This document shows, piece after piece, positions 23,298 to 32,429 of a stretch of 64,000 nt of DNA. Made by a program: the position numbers and the translations under genes. The notes below the pieces were generated by a model, which saw only the letters and a program-made list of their open reading frames with translations, was not told the origin of the DNA and made no database searches. Location of the stretch: NCBI RefSeq assembly GCF_042682785.1, contig NZ_JBHUIB010000001.1:806001-870000 (forward strand), in the 5' to 3' direction. This DNA is from Thalassotalea_F euphylliae (GTDB lineage Bacteria; Pseudomonadota; Gammaproteobacteria; Enterobacterales; Alteromonadaceae). How positions within the stretch are numbered: position 1 is the stretch's first letter; each line of letters starts with the position of its first letter.

Positions 23298-23937
23298 TAT
23301 AATCACCCGTTAGACCACTAGGTCTGATGTACTACTGTGATGAACCAAGCCAGAATATGATGCTGATAAAACTAAATGTAGTTGCTTGTTCTTTCCTGTT
23401 CTTTTCCTGTATTAACTGGAAACATTCACCTGTAAACGACCTGTAAAAGCAGGACAAATCCACCAGTAAACCACCACTAGATACTGGTCAAATCCTTTCC
23501 GTAAAGTATCCGTATTTACGGTTACGCTTTCCGATTATTTTCCGTTATTAAACGGGAATCTTTGTGTTAGATATGTGTTAGATACACAAAGCCCTTTCCA
23601 TATCCTTTCCATATTTGTGGAAACAAACCACCATTAAAGACCATTATTAACCGATCAAACACCGTACAAATTCGGCTGACCTTTCCATTAGATTTCCGTT
23701 AGATACGGATACAATGCCCGTTTGAACGGGGGGAAATATCTGGGGGAACATTACGTAAATGTGTCTGGGCTGGTGGTGTACTAACATACATTTTTATGGT
23801 CAAAGATACCCCCGTTTAATTCTACCTACCAAAACAGCGATTCTAGGCGTCTTTATTTAAGTAATACAATGGCTTAGGTCAATACCTAAAGTCTCGAATA
23901 TGAGCGTTTTAGGCGTGTTCCTGTGGACGTATGAGGG
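23298..23937. other. Right non-coding, repeat-rich region of the gltS element
   Basis: 640 bases with no credible gene. It has repeated CCTTTCC(A/G)T motifs (near 23494, 23593, 23603 and 23680), CCGTTAGA motifs, and several small inverted repeats: AGACC/GGTCT near 23315, CCGTA/TACGG near 23509, TTTGTGT/ACACAAA around 23560-23590 and CCCGTT/AACGGG near 23718. The density of short inverted repeats suggests a structured RNA, an origin or recombinase sites; none could be proved by eye. Confidence 0.45.
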
Positions 23938-25551
23938 CTAAACCAAGCTAGGGTACTTGGCTTTGTCTTCGATGGTACGGATTGATGGATTTAAACCGAT
24001 AACCCATTGATTTTTAAAGTAAGTGTAATCGTACTGGTCAGTGTATAAGTGTACATCATTGCCGATGTGTAATAACTCGAACTTATCAAAGGTTTGCTGC
24101 AAGATTCTGTTTAGTTTAACCCGATCACGATACAACTCGCTGGCTGCTCTCTGACTGTTAAAGCAGTCTAGGGTAAAATCGTAAGCTTCTCTGAAAGATG
24201 CGTGAATTGATTTCGCTTTGGCTTCTGCTGATGTTTCGGCGTGGTTCTCGATACGCTGATTTAAATCTGTAATGTTTTCACTAAGCTGCTGTATCCGGTT
24301 TGTGATTGCGTCATTGGTGTTTGTACCAATTGATGCCAGAACAGCGTCCAGCGTTGCTGTGGTTGCTTCTAATTCAGCTTGCAATACTTCGACACTCTCT
24401 ACTGGTGTAAGTGCTGGCGTTGCTAACTTGTTTACGTCTTCAAAGAATGCTGGCCTTAAATATTGCTGGAATATAAACCGTTCAAGTTTGCGGTAGGGTA
24501 CAGCTTTATTGTCGCACTGTTTGGTTAGCTTCTTGGTGCAAGTTAGATAACTTTGATTAGCTTTCTTTTTGCTGTAGGTCATTGCTGAACCACATTTACG
24601 GCACTTGGCTAAGTTGTTGAATACATTAGTAAATCGATCTGAACTACGGCCAACTGTTTTAATCTTTCTTTGCTTTATTCGTGAGCGGCTAAGGTGGAAT
24701 AATTGTTTGTCGATTGCTGGTGGAAAGTAGTCTGTTATCACTTCACCGACTGGTTGATATTTACCGTCGATTATTTCTTTATGCTGGAAGTGACCAATAA
24801 CACTGTCAGAACTTAGTATCGCCATTATCGAAGACTTACCCCAAGCTTTTGCTTTAGGTGGTTTTACGTTTTCACTGTTAAGAGTTTGAGCGATACGTGC
24901 GCCACCTAGACCGTCTACTGATAACTGGAATACACGTTTAACAACGGCTGCTTTGTCTGGTACTAGTTCATAAGTGTTTGTTGCTGAATTTAGGCGAAGC
25001 CAGAAAGGGCAGTTCTTTATTTTCTTGGTTTCAATATCTGGATTACGTTTTGCTGACCAACTAGCTTTAGACCGATACCGTTTAGTAGCTGACTCGTCGT
25101 GTGCGCGTTCCATTATTGTGATTGAGATAATAAGGTCGGTTGTGTTTACTGGTGATTGGTAAACCCGATTATCTAAAAGCGTTACTACAGTGATTTGGTG
25201 CTGGCGTATAAGTGTTAGCAATTGCATCAATGCGTCTTCTACTGTTGCCCTAGATAAACGGTCAAGGGATTCAACAATAAGATACGAACCAGCTTGTATA
25301 AAACCTTTCTCACACGCTTCAATAAATTGTGCTAACGCTGCATCACCAGTTACGTTAGACCGATCAAAAGCACTGACACCTAAATCATTAAATGTTTCTG
25401 CTGAAAGAGTAAGACCATTATCTTGGCAATACTTCTCTGCGGCTTCTGTTTGTCTGCGGAGTGAATCGCCAGAGGCTTGTTTTGCTGATGAAAAGCGTTT
25501 GTAAGAGTAAGCTGTAGTCATACCGATATTGTACTGATTTGAGGTGGTCAT
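23938..25551 (-). CDS. Large serine recombinase (probable integrase of the element)
   Basis: 537 residues. The N-terminal catalytic domain has YSYKRFSSAKQASGDSLRRQ (nucleophile Ser in the SS pair), VESLDRLSRATVEDAL and TIMERAHDESATKRYRSKAS. The recombinase domain follows (about 170-290), then the zinc ribbon CRKCGSAMTYSKKK with YLTC and CDNKAV, and a coiled coil near 385-455. This is the layout of phage and ICE large serine integrases. It starts only 42 bases inside the right junction and reads inward, as integrase genes usually do. No recombination directionality factor was recognised. Confidence 0.95.
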   Translation of the reverse strand: MTTSNQYNIGMTTAYSYKRFSSAKQASGDSLRRQTEAAEKYCQDNGLTLSAETFNDLGVSAFDRSNVTGDAALAQFIEACEKGFIQAGSYLIVESLDRLSRATVEDALMQLLTLIRQHQITVVTLLDNRVYQSPVNTTDLIISITIMERAHDESATKRYRSKASWSAKRNPDIETKKIKNCPFWLRLNSATNTYELVPDKAAVVKRVFQLSVDGLGGARIAQTLNSENVKPPKAKAWGKSSIMAILSSDSVIGHFQHKEIIDGKYQPVGEVITDYFPPAIDKQLFHLSRSRIKQRKIKTVGRSSDRFTNVFNNLAKCRKCGSAMTYSKKKANQSYLTCTKKLTKQCDNKAVPYRKLERFIFQQYLRPAFFEDVNKLATPALTPVESVEVLQAELEATTATLDAVLASIGTNTNDAITNRIQQLSENITDLNQRIENHAETSAEAKAKSIHASFREAYDFTLDCFNSQRAASELYRDRVKLNRILQQTFDKFELLHIGNDVHLYTDQYDYTYFKNQWVIGLNPSIRTIEDKAKYPSLV

Positions 25552-25573
25552 ACTGTAATAAAATGTAAGTTGT

Positions 25574-25598
25574 TAAAAGGGTACACAGTATAGCTATT
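25574..25598. other. Right attachment junction of the gltS element
   Basis: Element sequence with GGTACA (25580-25585) meets gltS at GCT (25593-25595), after which ATTGCGTGGTCACC restores the gltS frame. It is symmetric with the left junction about the central GC. Confidence 0.75.
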
Positions 25599-26369
25599 GC
25601 GTGGTCACCAACCTTTGCAGAAAAATATGGCATCAGTAATGCCGCTGAAATCGGCATCGCATGTGCAACTTTTGGCCTTGTACTGGGTGGTATTATTGGG
25701 GGGCCGCTCGCTCGCCATCTTATTCATAAACATGCATTAGAATCGACATCACACCAACACTTATCGGTAGGGATTGAAGATGAAAAGCATGAAAAAATTA
25801 CCGTTGATTCTGTCTTTAATTGCTTGCTTGTACTGGCTCTAGCTATTGGTATAGGGGTTAATTTATATGAATGGCTACAAACAATGGGTGTTCAGCTCCC
25901 CGTATTTGTTCCTTGTATTTTTGGTGGCATTATTCTCACCAATACCGTTCCGCTAATATGGAAAAACGTCACATGGCCAACCGGTAAACCAACATTAGCC
26001 CTCACTTCAGAAGTATGTCTGGGACTATTTCTTGCCATGTCATTAATGAGTTTACAACTATGGACATTAGTTGAATTGGCGTTACCCATTATTCTACTGC
26101 TTGCCGCGCAAGTTGCCATAGTCTCTATATTCGCATTGTTTGTCGTTTACCCGCTGCTTGGCAGAAGCTATGACGCAGCGGTAATGGCTTCCGGGTATGC
26201 TGGTCTAGCGTTGGGCGCGACACCCACGGCAATAGCAAATATGACCGCCGTAACCAAGCGATATGGCGCAGCCCCAACAGCATTTATCGTGATTCCTCTT
26301 GTCGGAGCATTCTTCATCGATATTGCTAATGCAGTGATCATTCAACGCATGTTAACCCTTCTTGCCTAA
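25596..26369 (+). pseudogene. gltS: gltS sodium/glutamate symporter, 3' part (interrupted)
   Basis: The remaining 257 codons of GltS, in frame after the inserted element: AWSPTFAEKYGISNAAEIGI, then GLVLGGIIGGPLARHLI, several transmembrane helices and ALGATPTAIANMTAV near the end. ATG codons inside (for example at 25824) could start a shorter product, but it would lack the first half of the transporter. No frameshifts or stops are seen, so the gene looks freshly split and would be whole after excision. Confidence 0.93.
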
Positions 26370-26386
26370 AACGCGATTGTTCGACA

Positions 26387-27256
26387 TTAGGTAAAGTGCT
26401 GTATAACAGCTTCTAAGCATAGGCTGACCCTTTTCGCTCTGGCACTTAGCTGTGGAAAAATCAAATAGAGCTCACGATAATCCCCTTGAATATCAGGGAA
26501 AATAGGAACTAACGTCCCCTGTTCAATTTCTCGTTGGACCATAAAATTTGGAAGCCTTGCTACACCGACACCTTGTAGGCAGGCTTCCTTAAGCAGCTCA
26601 TTATCACTGGCGACAAACTTCCCTGATGGCATGAATTTATAAATGCCTTCTTCTAAATGGAAATGCCACTCTTTCCAGTGAGGCAGAGAAAGGCAATCAA
26701 GCTTTTCCATCGTTCTAGGGTGAGGTTCAATTTTGTGTTTTGACATATAATCAGGAGAAGCAACACACAAATAATTAATGCGACACAAATGGCGGGCCAC
26801 CATGTCTTCCGGCGGGGTGTTGGTAATACGTACCGCAAAATCAAAATCTTCTGAGACAAGGTTGCGAGTTGTATTACCAGAGTCAATAACCACATTGAGG
26901 TCACGGTGTTTGGCCATTAACTGATGAAAAATGGGCCACAGCAGATAACGCGTGACGGCTAAAGGGGCTGTACAACTTATTTTACCTGCTAAGTGCTCCT
27001 CTTTCTTTTCCAGCATGGTTTTAGTTTCTTGCCAAAAGGTAGTCAGTTTTACCGCTTCCTTATACAGGGCTTCACCGGCACTGGTTACGCGCATGGTCCG
27101 GGTATTTCTTACCAGTAATGGCATACCTAATTGCTGCTCTAATTGCTTTACTTGCTTTGATAAAAATCCTTTGGATACATCCAGCCTATCCGCCGCTTGA
27201 GTGTAACTGCCACTTTTTACAACTTCAGCAAACAAACGCATTTGCTCAATACTCAT
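26387..27256 (-). CDS. LysR family transcriptional regulator
   Basis: 289 residues. The helix-turn-helix is FAEVVKSGSYTQAADRLDVS with LEQQLGMPLLVRNTRTMRVT after it, and the effector domain covers residues 90-289. It is like the DmlR/AaeR group. It is convergent with gltS (17 bases between stops) and divergent from the GH13 gene at 27396, which it may control; the shared gap is about 140 bases. Confidence 0.87.
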   Translation of the reverse strand: MSIEQMRLFAEVVKSGSYTQAADRLDVSKGFLSKQVKQLEQQLGMPLLVRNTRTMRVTSAGEALYKEAVKLTTFWQETKTMLEKKEEHLAGKISCTAPLAVTRYLLWPIFHQLMAKHRDLNVVIDSGNTTRNLVSEDFDFAVRITNTPPEDMVARHLCRINYLCVASPDYMSKHKIEPHPRTMEKLDCLSLPHWKEWHFHLEEGIYKFMPSGKFVASDNELLKEACLQGVGVARLPNFMVQREIEQGTLVPIFPDIQGDYRELYLIFPQLSARAKRVSLCLEAVIQHFT

Positions 27257-27395
27257 GGGCCTACCTTCTATGACATCAAAATAGAAACACTAACTAACAC
27301 TGTTTCCATATGTAAACAATATTTTTCCGGTTGTTGGTTGTCGTTTCTGGCAGTTACATGAAAATACGCTATAACCATCAAAGGGGTAATGCGTG

Positions 27396-28808
27396 ATGAA
27401 AACGATCAAAAAATTGGGGACAACACTGTGTGCTTTAGCAGCACTGAGTGCTTGTCAAACAACTGAAAACAAGGCAAATAACCAAGCAACAACTCAAGCA
27501 AAAATGGAACAATACCAACCTAAACCTTATGTTGAAATTCAGCATCCGGAATGGTCTAAAAGTGCCACTATTTACGAAGTGAATATTCGTCAATATACGA
27601 AAGAAGGTACATTTAACGCGTTTGCTGAGCACTTACCGCGCTTAAAAGGCTTAGGTGTAGATATTCTATGGTTAATGCCAATACACCCTATTGGTGAAAA
27701 AAACCGAAAAGGTGGCCGAGGTAGCTATTATGCAGTAAAGGATTATCAGGCCGTTAATCCAGAGTTCGGCACCTTAGATGATTTGAAGTCGCTAGTAAAT
27801 CAAGCGCACGAAATGGGCATGTACGTCATTCTTGATTGGGTTGCTAATCATTCAGCATGGGACAATCCGCTGACAGAAACGAATCCTGAATGGTATACCA
27901 AAGACCACAACGGAAACTTTCAACCGACACCATGGTGGGATTGGTCAGATATCATAGATTTCGATTACGAAAACCCTGAAATGCGCAAGTATATGACAGA
28001 GTCATTACTTTACTGGGTGAAAGAAGCGAATATTGATGGCTATCGCGCCGATGTTGCCGGTTTTATACCAACAGATTTCTGGGACAACGCGCGTAAAGAG
28101 TTAGATCAAATTAAGCCAGTATTTATGTTGGCAGAATGGGATGCTCGCGACTTACATAAAAAAGCTTTTGATATGACCTACAACTGGGGGCTTCACGATG
28201 TGATGCATGACGTTGCCACAGGCAAAAAAGACGGTGGCGCGATTTATCACTTCTTTGCACATTCACTCAGTGCGTGGCCAGACAATGCAATAACTATGAA
28301 CTTTGTTGATAACCATGACAAAAATTCGTGGGAAAAAACCATGTTTGATCGCTTCGGCCCCTATTTACATGCCAGCATCGTGCTGACGGCTACCGCTGAA
28401 GGTATGCCTCTACTATATAGCGGCCAAGAAGCAGGTTTAGACAAGGTACTCGCTTTCTTCGAAAAAGATGAAATTGAATGGCGTGAACATCCAATCGGCG
28501 ACATGTATAAATCATTATTTACATTGAAGCATCAAAACCAAGCCTTGTGGAACGGAAATTGGGGTGGAAAGATGATCCCAGTACCCAATACGGCACCTAA
28601 AGCGCTGTTTTCATTTGCTCGTCAAAAAAATGAAGACAAAGTGTTTGTCGTCATTAATTTTTCCGATAAAACTCAAACGGCAACGTTCAATGAGAATATT
28701 CAGTGGGGTAACTACACGGAATGGTTTACCCAGCAACCTCAAGTTATTGAAGAGCAAACAGCGTTGACCATTGAACCATATGGCTATCGTATATTTGTTA
28801 AAACCTAA
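27396..28808 (+). CDS. Alpha-amylase family (GH13) lipoprotein
   Basis: 470 residues from the ATG at 27396 (a GTG one codon earlier is also possible). The signal peptide ends in the lipobox LSAC, so the enzyme is anchored to a membrane outside the cytoplasm. The GH13 barrel has MYVILDWVANHS (region I), GYRADVAGF with nucleophile Asp219, MLAEWDA with acid Glu247 and NFVDNHDKNSW with Asp308. A small C-terminal beta domain follows. It should cleave alpha-glucans or oligosaccharides; the exact specificity is unclear. A hairpin terminator follows. Confidence 0.92.
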   Translation: MKTIKKLGTTLCALAALSACQTTENKANNQATTQAKMEQYQPKPYVEIQHPEWSKSATIYEVNIRQYTKEGTFNAFAEHLPRLKGLGVDILWLMPIHPIGEKNRKGGRGSYYAVKDYQAVNPEFGTLDDLKSLVNQAHEMGMYVILDWVANHSAWDNPLTETNPEWYTKDHNGNFQPTPWWDWSDIIDFDYENPEMRKYMTESLLYWVKEANIDGYRADVAGFIPTDFWDNARKELDQIKPVFMLAEWDARDLHKKAFDMTYNWGLHDVMHDVATGKKDGGAIYHFFAHSLSAWPDNAITMNFVDNHDKNSWEKTMFDRFGPYLHASIVLTATAEGMPLLYSGQEAGLDKVLAFFEKDEIEWREHPIGDMYKSLFTLKHQNQALWNGNWGGKMIPVPNTAPKALFSFARQKNEDKVFVVINFSDKTQTATFNENIQWGNYTEWFTQQPQVIEEQTALTIEPYGYRIFVKT

Positions 28809-28825
28809 TCCCTTTTTCTTCCCTC

Positions 28826-28864
28826 GTAGGACACTTGCATAACTTGCACGTGTCCTACTTTTCT
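28826..28864 (+). terminator. Terminator after the GH13 gene
   Basis: Stem GTAGGACAC/GTGTCCTAC with a 15-base loop followed by TTTTC. Confidence 0.75.
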
Positions 28865-28987
28865 CTTCTTTTCCCTCACACCTAGACATAGTGATTACAA
28901 TTTCGATCAAAAACCCTCATAGGTATGACAATTCTGACGGCCTAAAACTGCGATAATTTGCAAAATCGTAACAAATAGGGGTCAGCC

Positions 28988-30550
28988 ATGTTTAATAAAA
29001 AACTAATCATTGCCATTGTACTTGCTGTGATTTGTTACGGTGCATTGTTGTGGAGTAACGCTCGTCTTTCCAATGAGTTTAAGACATTGCAAGATCATTG
29101 GCATAAAGAAATGATGACCCAGCAAAAAGATGTGGATGCCTTCTACAATGTCCGTACGAGTGTTGGTTATGATGGTTTTATCGATAATTTTAAAAATTAC
29201 ATCATTCGACGAGATGCAAGCTACCTAGAGAAATCTAAAGCGTCACTTGAAAACGCTTTGCATAACATAGACTTGTTGTTGAACAGTCCACAAACCGAAC
29301 AATTCCATCACGACTTCTACCAAATAAAAGAGGTTGTCGCTTCCTATTTAGACAAAGTTAACATTGTAAAAATCGACTTAGCACTAGGCAAAACCTATTC
29401 CAACGCAGAGCTAGATCAGTTAGTGGGTGCTGATGACGCGCGTGTGCTTGGTACCATGACCGCTGTCGCCACTCGCTTGTATGCAGACTACTTAGCAACG
29501 ACGGCCAAAACGGAAGGTTTACTTGAAAAAGCACAACTTCGAATTTTTGTACAAACATATATCGTTAGTCCATTCGTGCTGTTTTTGTTTCTTGCGTATG
29601 TTTACTCTCTAATCCGCACATCAAGACTGCTCAGGGAAGTTAACGCGTTGTTCAGTGGAACCCCAGATGCGCTAGTCGTTTGCGACCAAAGTGGTCGTAT
29701 CATCAAAAGCAATCAGCAAGCGGCACTCATGTTTGGCTACACCGACAAAGAGTTCAGTAAACTAACCATTGATAACCTTGTCAGTATGGACCGCCACATT
29801 CATAAAAAACTACGTGATAGTTTTACCTCCTCACTGACAGGTAAACCAAGCGAAAAAGATGTTGTCATGCAGTCTGAGCAGCAAGATGTTAAAGCGATAT
29901 TAAAGTCTGGTGACTCTATCCCTGTTGAAGTAAAAATCACCGCATTTAATGTGGGTAAAACGCCAAGGCTTGTTGCTTCCGTAAAAAACCTTAGTTATGT
30001 AAGGCAGTTGGAACGTGATAACCGCCTAGATCCACTGACTAAGCTAACGAATAAAATGGCGACAGAAGAGACATTAAAAAGAGAAATTGGCCGTGCAAAA
30101 CGTTACCAGCGACCATTGTCAGCAATGTTTATCGACATTGACCACTTCAAAAAAGTTAATGACACGTATGGCCATTTAACGGGTGACTATGTGCTAAAAG
30201 AGTTTGCTGAATTACTGTCGAGTAACATTCGAGCAACCGATTTAGTGGGTCGCTTTGGTGGCGAAGAGTTTGTCATCGTGTGCCCGGAAACCTCTCTTGA
30301 ACAAGCTGTTGTTTTAGCTGAAAAATTACGCCAAGAAGTCGAAGCATTTAACTTTGACACTGTCGGCAATGCAACCGCCAGCTTCGGTGTTGCAACGTTA
30401 GAATTAACAGAGCAACGCGATGGCATGACTAAATTGCTGGCTCGTGCGGATCAAGCGCTCTACAAAGCGAAGAACTTAGGTCGCAACCAAGTAAAATCAA
30501 CCGGAGAGTCATTCTCCGAGGTGGTTGTTGACTTTAAACGCCACGGTTAA
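28988..30550 (+). CDS. Membrane-bound PAS-GGDEF diguanylate cyclase
   Basis: 520 residues. Transmembrane segments near 5-22 and 190-210 enclose a helical periplasmic sensor. A PAS domain (about 220-330, GTPDALVVCDQSGRIIKSNQ) is followed by GGDEF (about 355-510) with MFIDIDHFKKVNDTYGH and the active site RFGGEEFVIV intact. It makes cyclic di-GMP, which favours biofilm over swimming. No EAL domain. It is a single gene, with no clear partner nearby. Confidence 0.94.
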   Translation: MFNKKLIIAIVLAVICYGALLWSNARLSNEFKTLQDHWHKEMMTQQKDVDAFYNVRTSVGYDGFIDNFKNYIIRRDASYLEKSKASLENALHNIDLLLNSPQTEQFHHDFYQIKEVVASYLDKVNIVKIDLALGKTYSNAELDQLVGADDARVLGTMTAVATRLYADYLATTAKTEGLLEKAQLRIFVQTYIVSPFVLFLFLAYVYSLIRTSRLLREVNALFSGTPDALVVCDQSGRIIKSNQQAALMFGYTDKEFSKLTIDNLVSMDRHIHKKLRDSFTSSLTGKPSEKDVVMQSEQQDVKAILKSGDSIPVEVKITAFNVGKTPRLVASVKNLSYVRQLERDNRLDPLTKLTNKMATEETLKREIGRAKRYQRPLSAMFIDIDHFKKVNDTYGHLTGDYVLKEFAELLSSNIRATDLVGRFGGEEFVIVCPETSLEQAVVLAEKLRQEVEAFNFDTVGNATASFGVATLELTEQRDGMTKLLARADQALYKAKNLGRNQVKSTGESFSEVVVDFKRHG

Positions 30551-30685
30551 TCTTAAAAGGATGTTGGCTAACGCCAACAAATACGCTAAGTTGCCTTATA
30601 TGTAAGATATATTGTGTTAGACTCCATATTTCTATCACATTTTGCGATTACACTAACTGGCAGCTTAACGTTATTTTCGGTCTAA

Positions 30686-31504
30686 ATGCAGTATTCCCGT
30701 CACATCAATAATGAACCTTTGCTGAGTAAACTCCACTCATTAACGATTAATGTGTTGAGTCTTCTTGCACCTCGATTAGCCTATCGAATGTTTATAGATC
30801 GTTTGCAAACACCTCGTAAAATTCAGCACCAATGGTCGTGTGACGTAGATAGATTCAGTATCAACACACCCATTGGCAAAATACGTGCTTTTGCATACGG
30901 AGAAGGTGAAGATATTTGGTTGGTGCATGGTTGGTCTGGGCATGCTCATCAATATTGGCCATTAATGCAAGCACTTGCTGAAAAAGGTTATCGGGCAATT
31001 GCACTTGAACTGCCAGCTCACGGATATAGTCGCAGAAACCAAGTGTCTATCCCACAGCTCATTCGCGCTTTCGATAGCGCTGCCAGAAAGATGTTTAGCC
31101 CCAAAATGATTATTGCTCATTCTATAGGCGCGACAGTTGTAGCGAATGCGAGCTGGTTTAAAAATTATCAAGACAAACTTATTTTAGTTGAACCAACCTT
31201 TGATCCGTATCTACTTCAATATGAGAAAATGTCCGGATATCGATTCAACGACGCCTATTTTGAGCGCTATGTACACCATATACTAAAGCGCGATAAAGCG
31301 TTGCTGACTAACCTTGGTCTAGTGGAATGTTTAATGGACTTTACTGGTGAAACGCACATCATTCACGAAGCAAAAAGTATTGATGCTGTCCTTGAACAAG
31401 TCCCTGTTTTAGCTAAAAAGCCGAATGTTGCTTTAGTCTGTGCTGATGAAAATAATGTGTTAGAGAGTGACAACATCATCCAACTGCTACGAAAAGCCTG
31501 TTAA
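30686..31504 (+). CDS. Alpha/beta hydrolase-like protein, Ser kept, acid and His lost
   Basis: 272 residues with the alpha/beta hydrolase start WLVHGWSGHAHQYWPLMQAL (oxyanion loop) and the nucleophile elbow IIAHSIGATVV with Ser146. At the C-terminus, where family members have an acid in HDxxD and a final GHxRIL histidine, this protein reads HEAKSIDAV and ADENNVLESD: the acid is displaced and three residues including the His are missing. The tandem paralogue at 31604-32410 has the reverse pattern. The two may form a heteromer or may both be non-enzymatic; that is inference. Confidence 0.75.
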   Translation: MQYSRHINNEPLLSKLHSLTINVLSLLAPRLAYRMFIDRLQTPRKIQHQWSCDVDRFSINTPIGKIRAFAYGEGEDIWLVHGWSGHAHQYWPLMQALAEKGYRAIALELPAHGYSRRNQVSIPQLIRAFDSAARKMFSPKMIIAHSIGATVVANASWFKNYQDKLILVEPTFDPYLLQYEKMSGYRFNDAYFERYVHHILKRDKALLTNLGLVECLMDFTGETHIIHEAKSIDAVLEQVPVLAKKPNVALVCADENNVLESDNIIQLLRKAC

Positions 31505-31603
31505 CGCTCTCTGATACGACCAGTAAATATCTAATTTTCCATATTTTTTCCACATTTGCTTGGTATGTTTCTCACTGTTTATTAACAGCCATAAAAGAGT
31601 CAC

Positions 31604-32410
31604 ATGAGTAAGCAAGAGTCGAATCAACGCAGTAAATTTCTTCCTGTCGTCTTAAGTGCCTTGGCAAAAGTGCTACCGGGTGTCGGATATAGCCTGTACA
31701 AAAAGCGCCTGCTAACCCCAAAAAAAGTAAGAGAAAAGTGGTCATCTCAAGTTCGCTGCTTTCATGTTGAAACCCCTTACGGCAAAGTAAGGGCTTACCG
31801 CTATGGCGAAGGCAAAATGGTTTGGCTAGTACATGGCTGGTCGGGGCATGGTCGACAATTTTGGCCGCTTATGCAAAAACTTGCAGAACAGGGTTACTGC
31901 GCTATCGCTTTTGATTTGCCTGCGCACGGCTATAGCAACCGTTTACAAATTACCATTCCGCAACTGGTGCGTGCATTCGACAGCGCAGCATCCAGCTTAT
32001 TTGAACCGGAAGTGGTGATTGCTCATGGCATTGGCGCAAGCGTCGTTGCCAATAGCCGATGGTTCAAGCGTTTTGATGGTAAATTTGTCATGGCTGCGCC
32101 AATCGTTGACCCATGTAAACATCAACGTTCGTTGTTCAAAGACTATACCTTTAACCATGAATACTTTGAGCGCTTCGCACATGACATTTTGCGACGCGAC
32201 CGCGTGCTATTTTCCTCAATGAATATATCTGAGCCGCTTGGCAGCTTTCCAGGAGTCACGCATATTATTCATGACAAACAGGATGTGATGGCACCATTAG
32301 CTGCCGTGTTACCACTGGCCGAAAAGCATAATGTAGAGTTGATAACCACCAACACGTTAGGTCACCAGCGCATACTCGAAAGCCGAAAATTTATGAAAAT
32401 ACTGCCATAG
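31604..32410 (+). CDS. Alpha/beta hydrolase-like protein, nucleophile Ser replaced by Gly
   Basis: 268 residues, a tandem paralogue of the protein at 30686-31504 (shared WLVHGWSGH, AIAFDLPAHGYS, IPQLVRAFDSAA). The nucleophile elbow reads VIAHGIGASVV: Gly142 (GGC) stands where the partner has Ser146 (TCT). The acid region HDKQDVMAP and final His254 in LGHQRILES are kept. As it stands it cannot use the classical Ser-His-Asp mechanism. The genes are 99 bases apart on the same strand and may be co-transcribed. Confidence 0.78.
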   Translation: MSKQESNQRSKFLPVVLSALAKVLPGVGYSLYKKRLLTPKKVREKWSSQVRCFHVETPYGKVRAYRYGEGKMVWLVHGWSGHGRQFWPLMQKLAEQGYCAIAFDLPAHGYSNRLQITIPQLVRAFDSAASSLFEPEVVIAHGIGASVVANSRWFKRFDGKFVMAAPIVDPCKHQRSLFKDYTFNHEYFERFAHDILRRDRVLFSSMNISEPLGSFPGVTHIIHDKQDVMAPLAAVLPLAEKHNVELITTNTLGHQRILESRKFMKILP

Positions 32411-32429
32411 TCATCAACGTATTTGCTGA

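Larger units (their letters stand above)
19413..25595. mobile_element. 6.18-kb serine-recombinase element inserted in gltS
   Basis: The element splits gltS at codon 140 and is bounded by a three-base identity GCT (19413-19415 and 25593-25595). Joining its ends gives a site with GGTACA (25580-25585) and its inverse TGTACC (19422-19427), each seven bases from the central GC: the shape of a large-serine-recombinase attP. In order it carries a small resolvase with a res-like array, a ribbon-helix-helix gene, an HNH/zinc-ribbon gene, a PD-(D/E)XK-like gene, a small unknown gene, a 640-base non-coding region and the large serine recombinase at the right end. There are no phage structural, replication or resistance genes that I recognise. 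Confidence 0.88.

Noticed and set aside
25824..26369. C-terminal part of GltS as an independent gene
   Set aside because: It continues in frame from 25596 and matches the second half of the symporter; it has no ribosome site of its own and no first half of the transporter.
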